Part shown: piece by piece, positions 1 through 8,961 of the stretch
Numbering within the stretch: the first letter of the stretch is position 1
Layout of the letters: each line of letters starts with the position of its first letter
NCBI GenBank assembly: GCA_963524305.1
Contig: CAURGH010000015.1
Location: forward strand, 1-46,808
Source: JABCPH02 sp963524305
GTDB lineage: Bacteria > Fusobacteriota > Fusobacteriia > Fusobacteriales > Leptotrichiaceae
DNA length: 46,808 nucleotides
Reading direction: 5' to 3'
Made by a program: the position numbers and the translations under genes
Notes under the pieces: model-generated
What the model was told of the DNA's origin: nothing
Database searches by the model: none
What the model saw: only the letters and a program-made list of their open reading frames with translations

Positions 1-2
1 TC

Positions 3-44
3 GTGCAATTCATCTCACGACTAAAGTCGCGAGTGTTCTTGCAC
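3..44. repeat. Stem-loop resembling the end of an IS200/IS605-type element
   Basis: An 8-bp stem (14-21 with 26-33, one G.T wobble, loop TAAA) sits inside a second perfect 6-bp stem (GTGCAA 3-8 with TTGCAC 39-44). The unpaired segments between the stems are 9-13 and 34-38. On the minus strand this reads AAGAAC, hairpin, ATGAATT, which resembles from memory the 3' scaffold of TnpB guide RNAs and the subterminal hairpins of IS200/IS605 elements. No tnpA or tnpB is in the window; an element lying further left would fit the geometry. The structure is seen; the family assignment is inference, and orientation is unresolved. Confidence 0.45.
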
Positions 45-352
45 TATTTAATAAAATTAAGATTTTTTGGATCTATTTTACCAATTTTTTCTCGCACTTC
101 TCCATACGTTACCTCGTGAATATATATTGGAATATCGTATCTTCGAGAAATAATCCCTAATCCTTGTATATGATCACTATGCTCATGAGTAACAAAAATC
201 CCGTTAATATCTTCTGGTCTAACTTTAATATTACTCAATTTTTCAGAAATTTTTTTCCCACTGAACCCGGCATCAATCAAAAATTTTTTACTTCCCATTT
301 GAACAAAGCTAGAATTTCCACTGCTTCCACTTCCTAAGCTCGAAAACTTCAT
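44..352 (-). pseudogene. MBL-fold metallohydrolase (WalJ/YycJ-like), truncated
   Basis: The N-terminal part of a metallo-beta-lactamase fold hydrolase related to WalJ/YycJ. It opens with the family's SLGSGSSGNS glycine-rich strand, then LIDAG (25-29) and the metal-binding motif THEHSDH (55-61). Family members are about 250-270 residues; this frame stops after 102, before the later metal ligands, so it should be inactive. The TAG stop overlaps the outer arm of the stem-loop at the left edge, which suggests an insertion broke the gene. It is the last gene of the operon running from asnS, 32 nt after the pseudopilin-like gene. The rest of the gene would lie beyond the window. An ordinary short protein is unlikely given how well the N-terminus matches. 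Confidence 0.75.
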
Positions 353-384
353 TTTTTTATCTCCAACTTTCTTTACTTTTTAAT

Positions 385-852
385 TTACTTTTTTTGTTTT
401 TTAGATTTACTTGGTTTTCCAATTTCAATATTCGGTTTTATTTCACCTTTAACTTGATCATAAACCCAACCACCAGTATTATCCTGTTTTTCAACAATTT
501 TATTCGTTCTTGCAATATTTTTTACTAAATTTTCTGGTATTGCATAAAGTTCATTTTCTCCATACAATATCGCAAAATTATATAAATCATCAGTACTTTT
601 TAATACTTTTAAATTATTTTCATTCCCTTTTAATGCTGGAAATGAACCTGTTCTCGATTTATAATCTTTTATAGCATTTTCCAATTTTATAGTTTCTATT
701 TTAATATCTGCTTCCTTTAATTTATTTACTTTTGTAGCATACATATTCAAAACTACAATTCCTGAAATTAAAATCACAATCGCCAATGAAATAATTCCAT
801 TCACTATTTTTTTTATTTTCTTCTTTATTGAAACATTATTGTCATAACTCAT
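385..852 (-). CDS. Membrane-anchored pseudopilin-like protein
   Basis: 155 residues. A basic N-terminus (residues 9-15 rich in Lys) leads into one hydrophobic segment (about 17-37), then a helix and a small soluble domain, ending in a Lys-rich tail. The domain resembles type II secretion major pseudopilins (GspG-like): an amphipathic helix with ENAIKDYKSRTGSFPAL and the late motif GGWVYDQVKGEIKPN, close to the usual GWxYxxxxGExxxN. The prepilin peptidase site (Gly-Phe-Thr-x-x-Glu) before the hydrophobic helix is not visible, so it may stay as a bitopic membrane protein instead of being processed and assembled. It lies 21 nt after yqeH and before the broken MBL gene. The role is unknown; the pseudopilin link is by motif only. 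Confidence 0.6.
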   Translation of the reverse strand: MSYDNNVSIKKKIKKIVNGIISLAIVILISGIVVLNMYATKVNKLKEADIKIETIKLENAIKDYKSRTGSFPALKGNENNLKVLKSTDDLYNFAILYGENELYAIPENLVKNIARTNKIVEKQDNTGGWVYDQVKGEIKPNIEIGKPSKSKKQKK

Positions 853-873
853 ATCTCGATTTACTCCATTTAT

Positions 874-1986
874 TTATTTTTTAGATTTAAAAATTCCTGG
901 TCTAACAACAATTTTTACATTTTTTGGTGCTGTCAACTCAATTTTTAATGGTCCTCTTTTTACATTTATCCAACCTAATCCAGCAACCACCAATTCTTCA
1001 TTTTCTTCCAATTCAATCACTTGTGTATAAAATTCATTTTGGAAATACATTTCTCTCTCGTATCCATTCAAAATCTTAAAAAAACCTTTATTAATCAGCT
1101 CTTGAACTCTTTCCTCTCTAGTTGTATGATATTTTACATCTTTTGAAGAATATACTGAAAATATTGGCTTTGCATCAAAACCTGTTTCCAATATCTTAAA
1201 TCTGCAGAAAACATCAAACATAAATACTTGTCCTGCATCTAATTTAAATGTTTTTCTAGAAATTTCACCTGCTGGAACCAATTTCAATCCAGTTTCCACT
1301 TTTATTAAATCAGAAATTCTACCATCTGGTATCAATCCTGGCGTATCAATTATTGTTATCTCTGTATTTGGAATTTTATTATTAATTGATTTTAACGTTG
1401 TCCCAGAATATTTGGAAGTTGTAATTCTTTTATTTCCTAATAACAAGTTAATCACTGAAGATTTTCCAACATTTGAAACACCTAAAACAGTCGCTTTAAC
1501 TTTTTTATTAGAAAATAATGTCTTTATTTTTCTAATAATTCCGTTAACTCCATATTTATTTTTTGCACTCACAAATGCAATATCATCTGGAACAATATCT
1601 TCCTCTGCCAATCTTCGTTTTACCCAATTCGCAATTTCTGTCGGATGAACAAAATCTGGCAACAAATCTATTTTATTAATCACAACTATAGAACGATAAT
1701 CTCTCAAATAATCCAAAATTTCTTCAGTAAACGAACCTTCAAAATCAATTATATCAAAAATTGGTATTACCAAATCTGATTTTTTTACATTCTCTGTTAC
1801 TTCCTTCAAGTAATCCTCTTTATCAAAACTATGCTCTAAATTTTGTCCATAATTTTTTATTTTAAAACATCTTTGACAAAGCAAATTTTCTTCAATAACA
1901 AATTTTTCTTCTGGAACATAACCTTCTTTTGTCTTATCTTCAAACTGCAATTCAACACCACAGCCTATACATTTCTTTTTTAACAT
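874..1986 (-). CDS. yqeH: Ribosome biogenesis GTPase YqeH
   Basis: 370 residues, the usual length for YqeH, a circularly permuted GTPase needed for 30S subunit assembly. An N-terminal zinc finger has Cys pairs at 6/9 and 37/40. The G motifs follow in permuted order: G4 NKID (104-107), G5 SAK (140-142), G1 GVSNVGKS (169-176), the switch region with GTT, and G3 DTPG (214-217). A C-terminal domain of about 140 residues follows. The ATG is preceded by AAGGAG. It lies 27 nt after xer and 21 nt before the pseudopilin-like gene. Identity is firm from the permuted motif order plus the zinc finger. Confidence 0.95.
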   Translation of the reverse strand: MLKKKCIGCGVELQFEDKTKEGYVPEEKFVIEENLLCQRCFKIKNYGQNLEHSFDKEDYLKEVTENVKKSDLVIPIFDIIDFEGSFTEEILDYLRDYRSIVVINKIDLLPDFVHPTEIANWVKRRLAEEDIVPDDIAFVSAKNKYGVNGIIRKIKTLFSNKKVKATVLGVSNVGKSSVINLLLGNKRITTSKYSGTTLKSINNKIPNTEITIIDTPGLIPDGRISDLIKVETGLKLVPAGEISRKTFKLDAGQVFMFDVFCRFKILETGFDAKPIFSVYSSKDVKYHTTREERVQELINKGFFKILNGYEREMYFQNEFYTQVIELEENEELVVAGLGWINVKRGPLKIELTAPKNVKIVVRPGIFKSKK

Positions 1987-2013
1987 TTTTTCTCCTTAAT
2001 AAATTTAACTCTT

Positions 2014-3015
2014 CTATTCATTTGCAAATGGATGAGTACTCATATAAATACTTCTCAAGAAAGATTTACTCACATGCGTATACACTTGCGTCGTTGAAAT
2101 ACTGCTATGTCCCAACAACTCTTGCAAATATCTAATATCTACACCATTATTCAATAGTTCTGTTGCAAATGAATGTCTAAATACATGAGGTGTCACTTCT
2201 TTTTGTAACCCTGCTTCAGTTGCATGATTTGAAATGAGACGTCGTAACGAACGAGTAGTCAGTTTTTCCCCTTTACTATTCGTAATTAAAATTTCCTTAC
2301 TGTAGTTTTTATACTCTTTCTTTTTCTCTTCAATATACTTTTCCAACCATTTTTTTGCATTCCGACTAAAAAAAGTAATTCTCTCTTTGTCACCTTTTCC
2401 AACAATTCTCATTTCCCGCTCATTAAAATCAATCACATACTCATTCAAATTTATCAGTTCACTAGCACGAATTCCACTCGAATAAAGTAATTCTATTATC
2501 AATCTATCACGAATTCCCGTAATTTTTTCAGTATTAATGACACTTCTCATCTTATTCAAGTCATCTTTACTCAATACATTCGGCAATTCCTTCTCAAACT
2601 TTGGCATATTCACATACATTACTTTATTCGTTTGAATAACTTTTTTCTCTTGTAAATATTTAAAAAATGTCCTCAATGCTGAAATTTTTCTATTAATACT
2701 TCTTTTTGAAACGACTTTAGCATTCTTCTTTTTTTTCAATCTTTCATCAGAATTCAAATACGCAATAAACGATCTAATTGTCAGCATTTCCACATCTTCA
2801 AAAGTCCTTATTTCCTCATATTCATCAATATATTCCATAAATTGCAATATATCTCTTCTGTAACTTCTTATCGTATTAGAACTTTTCCCTAAAATAACTT
2901 CCTCGTAATACAAATATTTATCAACAAAAAACATAAGATTCTCTATATCTTTATAATTTTCATAGGTTTCTTCCAAAATTTCTTCATTTTTTTTCTTATC
3001 TTTAGAACTATCCAT
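2014..3015 (-). CDS. xerC: Tyrosine recombinase, XerC/XerD family
   Basis: 333 residues with a SAM-like N-terminal DNA-binding domain (about 30-125) and a C-terminal catalytic domain. All catalytic residues are present: Arg183 (GIRASEL), Lys207 (GKGDKER), His277 and Arg280 (HVFRHSFATELL), His303 (LGHSSISTTQ) and the nucleophile Tyr312 (VYTHV). The family resolves chromosome dimers at dif sites. It starts 11 nt after the topA stop, in the order dprA-topA-xer that is common for XerC-type genes, so it is more likely the housekeeping recombinase than a phage integrase. The N-terminal 25 residues are an acidic/basic extension beyond usual Xer proteins. Whether it is XerC or XerD cannot be settled from sequence alone. 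Confidence 0.88.
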   Translation of the reverse strand: MDSSKDKKKNEEILEETYENYKDIENLMFFVDKYLYYEEVILGKSSNTIRSYRRDILQFMEYIDEYEEIRTFEDVEMLTIRSFIAYLNSDERLKKKKNAKVVSKRSINRKISALRTFFKYLQEKKVIQTNKVMYVNMPKFEKELPNVLSKDDLNKMRSVINTEKITGIRDRLIIELLYSSGIRASELINLNEYVIDFNEREMRIVGKGDKERITFFSRNAKKWLEKYIEEKKKEYKNYSKEILITNSKGEKLTTRSLRRLISNHATEAGLQKEVTPHVFRHSFATELLNNGVDIRYLQELLGHSSISTTQVYTHVSKSFLRSIYMSTHPFANE

Positions 3016-3026
3016 ACAAAACCTCT

Positions 3027-5492
3027 CTATTCGCTATCAGAATCAGAACTAATTTTCTTTTTCCTTGTAGTTTTTGTTGTTTTAGTTTTAGTCGATGTTG
3101 TTTTTGATTTTGTAGTTTTTTTAGCTTTTGTTGCAGACTTTTTAGTCGTTTTTGCCTTACTTTTAGCAGATTTATTAGTCTTTTTAGCACCTTTTTTAGC
3201 AGTCTTTCCTTTTTTTAAACTTTCATCATCACCATCATCTACCGTTCTAGTAACTTTCCCAGTTTTTATATTTTTTATCGTTTTACATTCTGGGTACCCA
3301 GTACACGCCAAAAATTTTCCAAAACGTCCATTTTTAATCTCATAAGGTCGTCCACAAAATTCACAGACTCCAGCTTCTTCAATTATTTTCTTGTCTTCTT
3401 CCAAAATCTTTTCCAACTCATTTTTTATTTGTAAAACACCGTCTATTTCAATAAGCGTATCTTTTTTATATTTCTGTTTCAAAGGTAACGGTAACGCCAT
3501 TCTTTTTTCATCATTTTCATAATCTTCACTTTCAAGATATTCTCCATATCTCCCAGTTTTTAGTAAATATCTCTTGTTATTTTCTGTAAAGAAATCTGTT
3601 GGAATCCCCTTCTTTTTCTTTTGTGTTTCTTCAACTTCTTTTTTTACAGTAATTTTACCTTCTTCTATTTGTTTTTGATTAACTTGAATTCCTTTCAGTG
3701 TTATTTTTTCATTGGAATTAGTTTCCGAAAGTAAATATTTTCCAAAAATTCCAGTTTTTAATATCATTGGATTACCACTAGAATCCATCACATCAGAAAC
3801 AATTCTTCTGTTTTGAATTTCTTCTATTTCTTTTTCATAAACTTCTATATTTTTCTCCAACGCATCATAAAATTCTCTTAAAAGCTGAACCCACTCAATG
3901 CTACCTTCTTCAACTTCATCTAATTTTTCTTCCATATTCGCTGTAAATTTAACATTCATTATATCTTTAAAATGTTTTTCAAGTTCATCTTTCACTTCAT
4001 ATCCTAAATTTGTTGGATAAAATCTTTTTTCGATAATTTCAACATACTCTCTAGCCTTCAAAGTTTCAACAATAGAAGCATATGTTGACGGACGACCAAT
4101 TCCTTCTGCCTCTAATTTTTTTACTAAAGTTGCCTCAGAAAATCTCGCTGGAGCTTTTGTTATCCCTTCCTGAATATTTAATTGCTCAATTGGATAAACA
4201 TCCCCCTCTTTCATTTCTGGAAAATCCTCAGTTTTTATCTCATCTTCATCTTTAAAAATTTTGTAATATCCATCAAAAAGTACTTTATTTATTGTCCCTC
4301 TAAATCTATAATCGCCATTTACAGCTTCTATCTTCATTTGTTCATATTTCATAGCCGCAAACTGCGAAACTAAAAATCTATCCCATATCAATTTATACAA
4401 CTTATACTGATCATTCGTCAAATTATTTTTTATTTTATCAGGTTCTAACTCAATATAAGATGGTCTTATTCCTTCATGTGCATCTTGAATATTCCCTTTA
4501 GATTTTTTCACAACATAATTTCCAACATACTGTTTTCCAAAATTTTTAGTAATATAATCTTTAGCCATATTCATTGCATCTACAGAAACTCTCGTAGAAT
4601 CCGTTCTCATATATGTAATTAACCCTTTATTTTCGCCATCTATCACAAGCCCCTCATACAATTGCTGTGCCACGCTCATTGTTTTTTTCGCACCAAATCC
4701 TAAATATGAGGAAGCTAATTGTTGCAATGTACTCGTTTTAAAAACTAACGGTGGTCTTTGACTTTTTTTCTTAATCTCAATTTTATCCAACGTCAAACTT
4801 TCATTTTCTAAATCTTTTTTCAATTTTTTTACTATTTCTTCATCGAAAATTTTATCAACTTTCTCCTTCAAAATTTCAACAAGATTAAGTTTTATATCAT
4901 TTTTTAAAACTGCATTCACTTCCCAATATTTTTGCGGAACAAAACTTTTTATTTCGTCTTCCAAGTCACAAATCAATTTTAATGCAACAGACTGAACACG
5001 ACCAGCACTAGCATTTCTATTTATTGTTTGCCAAAGTAATGGACTTATTTTATAACCCACTATTCTATCTAGCAATCTTCTCGCTTGTTGTGCATTTACC
5101 AGATTTTCATTAATATTTCTTGGATTTTTTATTGCATTATTAATTGCTGTTTTAGTTATTTCATTAAATTCTATTCTTTTGATTTTATCAGGTTGTTTTA
5201 TATAATTTGATATATGCCAAGCAATAGCTTCTCCCTCTCTATCCTGATCGGATGCCAAATACACGGTAGGAGCCTTTTTAGATTTATCTTTCAATCTTTT
5301 CAAAAGCTCACCTTTTCCTTTAATCACTTGGTATTTAGGCTCAAAATTATTATCAACATCTATTCCTATCTTTGTTTTTGGCAAATCAATCACATGTCCA
5401 TAAGATGCTGTCACTTCATAATTTCTCCCTAATATTTTTTCAATAGTTTTAGCCTTAGAAGGCGACTCTACTATTACAAGCTTTTTCGCCAA
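3027..5492 (-). CDS. topA: DNA topoisomerase I
   Basis: Type IA topoisomerase that relaxes negative supercoils. The TOPRIM domain begins KKLVIVESPSKAKTI and carries the acidic triad in LASDQDREGEAIAW; the active-site Tyr lies in LITYMRTDST (near residue 294). I place the start at a TTG (5492) preceded by GAGGTGAT, giving the family's usual MAKKLVIVESP; an upstream GTG at 5501 overlaps that ribosome-binding site. The C-terminal end has one intact four-Cys zinc ribbon (CEFCGRPYE...CTGYPEC) and two earlier repeats with the same KTGxFGKYL core but no cysteines. The last 70 residues are Lys/Thr/Ser-rich with an acidic end. It sits 46 nt after dprA and directly before xer. Confidence 0.96.
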   Translation of the reverse strand: MAKKLVIVESPSKAKTIEKILGRNYEVTASYGHVIDLPKTKIGIDVDNNFEPKYQVIKGKGELLKRLKDKSKKAPTVYLASDQDREGEAIAWHISNYIKQPDKIKRIEFNEITKTAINNAIKNPRNINENLVNAQQARRLLDRIVGYKISPLLWQTINRNASAGRVQSVALKLICDLEDEIKSFVPQKYWEVNAVLKNDIKLNLVEILKEKVDKIFDEEIVKKLKKDLENESLTLDKIEIKKKSQRPPLVFKTSTLQQLASSYLGFGAKKTMSVAQQLYEGLVIDGENKGLITYMRTDSTRVSVDAMNMAKDYITKNFGKQYVGNYVVKKSKGNIQDAHEGIRPSYIELEPDKIKNNLTNDQYKLYKLIWDRFLVSQFAAMKYEQMKIEAVNGDYRFRGTINKVLFDGYYKIFKDEDEIKTEDFPEMKEGDVYPIEQLNIQEGITKAPARFSEATLVKKLEAEGIGRPSTYASIVETLKAREYVEIIEKRFYPTNLGYEVKDELEKHFKDIMNVKFTANMEEKLDEVEEGSIEWVQLLREFYDALEKNIEVYEKEIEEIQNRRIVSDVMDSSGNPMILKTGIFGKYLLSETNSNEKITLKGIQVNQKQIEEGKITVKKEVEETQKKKKGIPTDFFTENNKRYLLKTGRYGEYLESEDYENDEKRMALPLPLKQKYKKDTLIEIDGVLQIKNELEKILEEDKKIIEEAGVCEFCGRPYEIKNGRFGKFLACTGYPECKTIKNIKTGKVTRTVDDGDDESLKKGKTAKKGAKKTNKSAKSKAKTTKKSATKAKKTTKSKTTSTKTKTTKTTRKKKISSDSDSE

Positions 5493-5538
5493 GTTTATCA
5501 CCTCAATATTTTTTTCTTATACTTTTTTATCCTACAAA

Positions 5539-6657
5539 TTACACTATTTTTAAAAATTTTGTTGCTCCTGTTTCTACTATTAATCCCTTTATCTTTAAAC
5601 TCATTAGTACAGAAAATAACTTTTTGACTGGAAATTCAGGAATTTTCTTGGAAATCTCCTCAACATTCATTTCCTCTACTAATAACCTAAATACTAGTTC
5701 TTCATCTTCTGTTAATTTTTCTATCTTACTATTTTTCTTACTCAAATCCCATAAAAATTCTTTCGCAATATCATCTGCCGAAGTCACTAATTTCGCCTTA
5801 TTTTCTTTTATCAAATTGTTACAACCTTCAAATGACGGATAATTAAGAAACCCAGGTATTGCAAAAATTTCTCTGTTAAGCGTAAATCCCAACTCAGCTG
5901 TTATCAGTGCTCCTCCAGATTTAAAACTTTCTGCAACCAAAATACCTTCAGACAATCCTGCAATTATACGATTTCTTTGGGGAAAATTCCATTTTAGCGG
6001 TCTTGTCCCCATTGGATATTCACTAATCAATGTTCCACATTCACTTATTTTTTCCCACAACTCTCGATTTCCATAAGGGTATACAACATCTAATCCACTT
6101 CCAACAACGGCAGTCACTTTATTCTGATTTTCAACTGCTATTTTTAAAGCAATCGTATCAATTCCTTCAGCCAGTCCACTTATCAAGTTAATATCATAAT
6201 CCAACAGTTCCTTTACAATCTTTTCGCAATTGTTTCTACCAATTTTTGTCATTCTCCTAGTACCAATCACCGCAATATTTCTATTAAAATTGTAATTTTT
6301 CTCTTTATTTCCCACCGAAAATAAAGTTTTTTCACTATTTGTTATTTTCCCAACAGTTCCTTCAATCAGTTTTTTCCCTTTAACATACAAAAATAACGGA
6401 AAATTAGAAACTTCTCTTAAATTTTTTGGATATTCATAATCATTTGCATTTATTATCCTAATTTTACTTCTACTATAAATATCCATTTCTTCTCTTATAT
6501 CAATTTTCCTAGATTTTTCAAGTTCCCTTTTTAAATCATCTTTAAAAAGAGAAAAATTTTTCTCTAAAAATAATTCTTCATAATCTGAAAAGAGATTCAT
6601 CAACTTTCTAATATGACCATTTTTCATCTCAATTTTTTTCAAATTTAACCAACCCAC
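5539..6657 (-). CDS. dprA: DNA-processing protein DprA (Smf)
   Basis: Protein that loads RecA onto incoming single-stranded DNA during natural transformation. The Rossmann-like core is clear: AVIGTRRMTKIG, SGLAEGIDTIA, GSGLDVVYPYGN, LISEYPMGTRP, FPQRNRIIAGLS and SGGALITAELG. A winged-helix-like tail (DML1 type) ends the protein. The open frame reaches a TTG at 6672, but a GTG at 6657 has GGGGGA eight nt upstream, so I prefer that start (372 residues). It begins 25 nt after the TPR gene stop and is followed by topA, the usual neighbour. No other competence gene is in the window apart from the pseudopilin-like protein in the same operon. Confidence 0.93.
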   Translation of the reverse strand: MGWLNLKKIEMKNGHIRKLMNLFSDYEELFLEKNFSLFKDDLKRELEKSRKIDIREEMDIYSRSKIRIINANDYEYPKNLREVSNFPLFLYVKGKKLIEGTVGKITNSEKTLFSVGNKEKNYNFNRNIAVIGTRRMTKIGRNNCEKIVKELLDYDINLISGLAEGIDTIALKIAVENQNKVTAVVGSGLDVVYPYGNRELWEKISECGTLISEYPMGTRPLKWNFPQRNRIIAGLSEGILVAESFKSGGALITAELGFTLNREIFAIPGFLNYPSFEGCNNLIKENKAKLVTSADDIAKEFLWDLSKKNSKIEKLTEDEELVFRLLVEEMNVEEISKKIPEFPVKKLFSVLMSLKIKGLIVETGATKFLKIV

Positions 6658-6682
6658 AATTAAATCCCCCAATTTAATTTAT

Positions 6683-7429
6683 TTATTTTTTATTTGCCAA
6701 TATATCATTCAAAACTGCTATATCTTTTACCACTTCTTGATTAGAATTTTGTTCAGCATACTCTCTCAAAAATTCCAACGCTTTAGAAAACTCACCTTTT
6801 GATTTATATGCTATCCCAATCCCCAATTTAGCCTCTTGCTGATCTGGAGACATTGCCAAAATTCTATTATAATAATCAATCGCTTGATCATAATTTCCCA
6901 TTAATCTAGACCCAATCGCAACGACATAAAGATTTCTAATATCACCGCCTGTATCTTTTTTTGCCAAATTAACAGCTTTTTCATACAATCCATCTTTAAA
7001 ATATAACTGACTCATTTTAAAAGTTGCAGTAGAACTTTTTTTAGCTAATGTTGCATTTTCAAAATTTCCATAAGTACTGTATTTGGCTTCTGATGAAACA
7101 TCTTCATCAGGTGAAGCTGGCATTGTCCCAGTATCACGAGTTTCTGTAACCTTTTGATTAGTAAAAGATTTTTTCATAGTATTTTCTGTTTTGTTTGATT
7201 GCTGTTGTGCTTGTTTTATCGCTATTTGGCTCATCATACTATTTACAGTTACTCTTTCTTCAGGCGTTAACGAAGAATCATTTAAAATCCCTCTCCCAAC
7301 CGTTTCAGCCGATTCATAATTTCCTTGTTGAAAAAGATTAGTCAAAGTCTGAATTTCACTTGATAAATTCGCCTTTACAACTGTCGATACCATCAATAGC
7401 GACATTACCCCTATCAAAATTTTCTTCAT
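6683..7429 (-). CDS. Exported tetratricopeptide-repeat protein
   Basis: 248 residues. A signal peptide (MKKILIGVMSLLMVSTVVKA) predicts export to the periplasm. Two repeat-rich parts flank a polar linker (about 75-120): an N-terminal pair of helices (ETVGRGILNDSSLTPEER) and a C-terminal run of TPR-like units such as YDQAIDYYNRILAMSPDQQEAKLGIGIAYKSKGEFSKALEFLREY. TPRs mediate protein-protein contacts; no partner can be named. The ATG has a good AGGAGG site. It lies between asnS (30 nt) and dprA (25 nt), so it is cotranscribed with housekeeping genes but has no obvious functional tie to them. Confidence 0.75.
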   Translation of the reverse strand: MKKILIGVMSLLMVSTVVKANLSSEIQTLTNLFQQGNYESAETVGRGILNDSSLTPEERVTVNSMMSQIAIKQAQQQSNKTENTMKKSFTNQKVTETRDTGTMPASPDEDVSSEAKYSTYGNFENATLAKKSSTATFKMSQLYFKDGLYEKAVNLAKKDTGGDIRNLYVVAIGSRLMGNYDQAIDYYNRILAMSPDQQEAKLGIGIAYKSKGEFSKALEFLREYAEQNSNQEVVKDIAVLNDILANKK

Positions 7430-7459
7430 TTTTCCCTCCTATTTTTAACCTCTTTTTTA

Positions 7460-8848
7460 TTAGAATTCAAGATTTTTAGTAGTTCTTGGAAACGGAATTA
7501 CATCTCTAATATTTGTCATTCCAGTTATGTACATTAACATTCTGTCAAATCCAAGTCCAAATCCTGAATGAGGAACACTTCCATATTTTCTTAAGTCTAA
7601 GTACCACCAATAATCTTCTTCTTTTAATCCCATTTCATGAATTTTTCCTAAAAGAATATCATAATCGTCTTCTCTTTGGCTTCCTCCAACAATTTCTCCA
7701 ATTCCAGGTGCCAATAAATCAACTGCTCTTACAGTTTTTCCATCTTCATTTAATTTCATATAAAATGCTTTAATATCTTTAGGATAATCAGTTACAAACA
7801 CTGGTTTTTTGAAATGTTCTTCAGCTAAATATCTTTCATGCTCAGTTTGTAAATCAATTCCCCATTCAACTTCATATTCAAATTCTTTTTTCGCATTTTT
7901 CAAAATTTCAATTGCTTCTGTATAAGTAATTCTATCAAATTGATTATTTACTAAAGTATCCAATCTAGCAAACAACCCTTTATCCACAAACTTATTGAAA
8001 AATTCCATTTCTTCTGGAGCATTTTCTCTCACATAATTCACAATATATTTTATCATTTCTTCAATAACATCCATATTTACATCTAAATCAGCAAATGCAA
8101 TTTCTGGCTCCATCATCCAAAATTCTGCCGCGTGTTTTGGAGTATTTGATTTTTCAGCTCTAAATGTAGGACCAAAAGTATAAGTATTTTTGAATGCAGT
8201 TGCAAATGTTTCAACATTTAATTGTCCACTCACTGTCAAATTAGATTCTTTCCCAAAGAAATCCTGCTTAAAATCAATATCTCCCTTTTCAGTTCTAGGT
8301 ACATTATTAATGTCCAATGTAGTCAATCTAAACATTTCTCCAGCACCTTCAGCATCACTTCCAGTAATTATCGGCGTTTGCACATAAACAAAGTTTTTCT
8401 CTTGAAAAAATTTATGAATTGCATAAGCCAATAATGATCTCACTCTAAAAACTGCAAAGAAAGCATTCGTTCTAGGTCTTAAGTGAGCAATTGTTCTCAA
8501 AAACTCAAATGTATGTCTTTTATTTTGTAATGGATAATCTGAATCAGCTTTATCATAGACCTCAATGTTAGTTGCTTTAATTTCATATGCTTGACCTTTA
8601 CCTTGCGATTCAACAACTACCCCTGTCACTTTTATTGAAGATGAAATCGTCAATTTTGAAATTTCCTCAAAATTTTCTAATGAATCTTCAAAAACTACTT
8701 GAATTCCTGTAAAAAAAGTACCATCATTCAATTCTATAAATCCAAAGTTTTTTTGACTTCTAATTTTTTTCGCCCATCCATTCAATGTCACTTCTTGACC
8801 TAAATATTTCTCTGTGTTTTTTTGTAATTCCCTTAATTCTAATAACAT
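7460..8848 (-). CDS. asnS: Asparaginyl-tRNA synthetase
   Basis: Class IIb aminoacyl-tRNA synthetase that charges tRNA-Asn. The OB-fold anticodon-binding domain comes first (GQEVTLNGWAKKIRSQKNFG), then the catalytic core with motif 2 (FRAEKSNTPKHAAEFWMMEPE region) and motif 3 (GFGLGFDRMLMYITG); the C-terminus ends in the usual IRDVIPFPRT. Starting at the ATG at 8848 gives 462 residues, matching the family's length of about 463. The frame continues upstream to an ATG at 8875 and a GTG at 8911, and the only good ribosome-binding sequence (AAAGGAG) touches the GTG, so the real start is not settled. First gene of the long minus-strand operon. Confidence 0.95.
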   Translation of the reverse strand: MLLELRELQKNTEKYLGQEVTLNGWAKKIRSQKNFGFIELNDGTFFTGIQVVFEDSLENFEEISKLTISSSIKVTGVVVESQGKGQAYEIKATNIEVYDKADSDYPLQNKRHTFEFLRTIAHLRPRTNAFFAVFRVRSLLAYAIHKFFQEKNFVYVQTPIITGSDAEGAGEMFRLTTLDINNVPRTEKGDIDFKQDFFGKESNLTVSGQLNVETFATAFKNTYTFGPTFRAEKSNTPKHAAEFWMMEPEIAFADLDVNMDVIEEMIKYIVNYVRENAPEEMEFFNKFVDKGLFARLDTLVNNQFDRITYTEAIEILKNAKKEFEYEVEWGIDLQTEHERYLAEEHFKKPVFVTDYPKDIKAFYMKLNEDGKTVRAVDLLAPGIGEIVGGSQREDDYDILLGKIHEMGLKEEDYWWYLDLRKYGSVPHSGFGLGFDRMLMYITGMTNIRDVIPFPRTTKNLEF

Positions 8849-8961
8849 TTTTTTCGCATAACAAATTACTTTCATTTTTATTAATCTTCTTAAAAAATAA
8901 TTTTTATGCACTCCTTTCTCTATATTATATTCTTTAATTTTTACGCTTAATTATAACATAA

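Noticed and set aside
2014..3015. Phage or integron integrase
   Set aside because: Length, catalytic pattern and position next to topA and dprA fit housekeeping Xer; no att-like repeats or phage genes are close.
3008..3190. Lys/Gln-rich minus-strand frame overlapping the end of topA
   Set aside because: It is the shifted reading of the repetitive Lys/Thr/Ser tail of TopA; topA and xer already account for this DNA, and low-complexity coding sequence readily leaves open frames.
7513..7773. Plus-strand open frame within asnS
   Set aside because: Antisense to a well-conserved catalytic region, with Leu/Phe/His-rich composition typical of reverse-strand shadows of A/T-rich genes. The same holds for all plus-strand frames under minus-strand genes.
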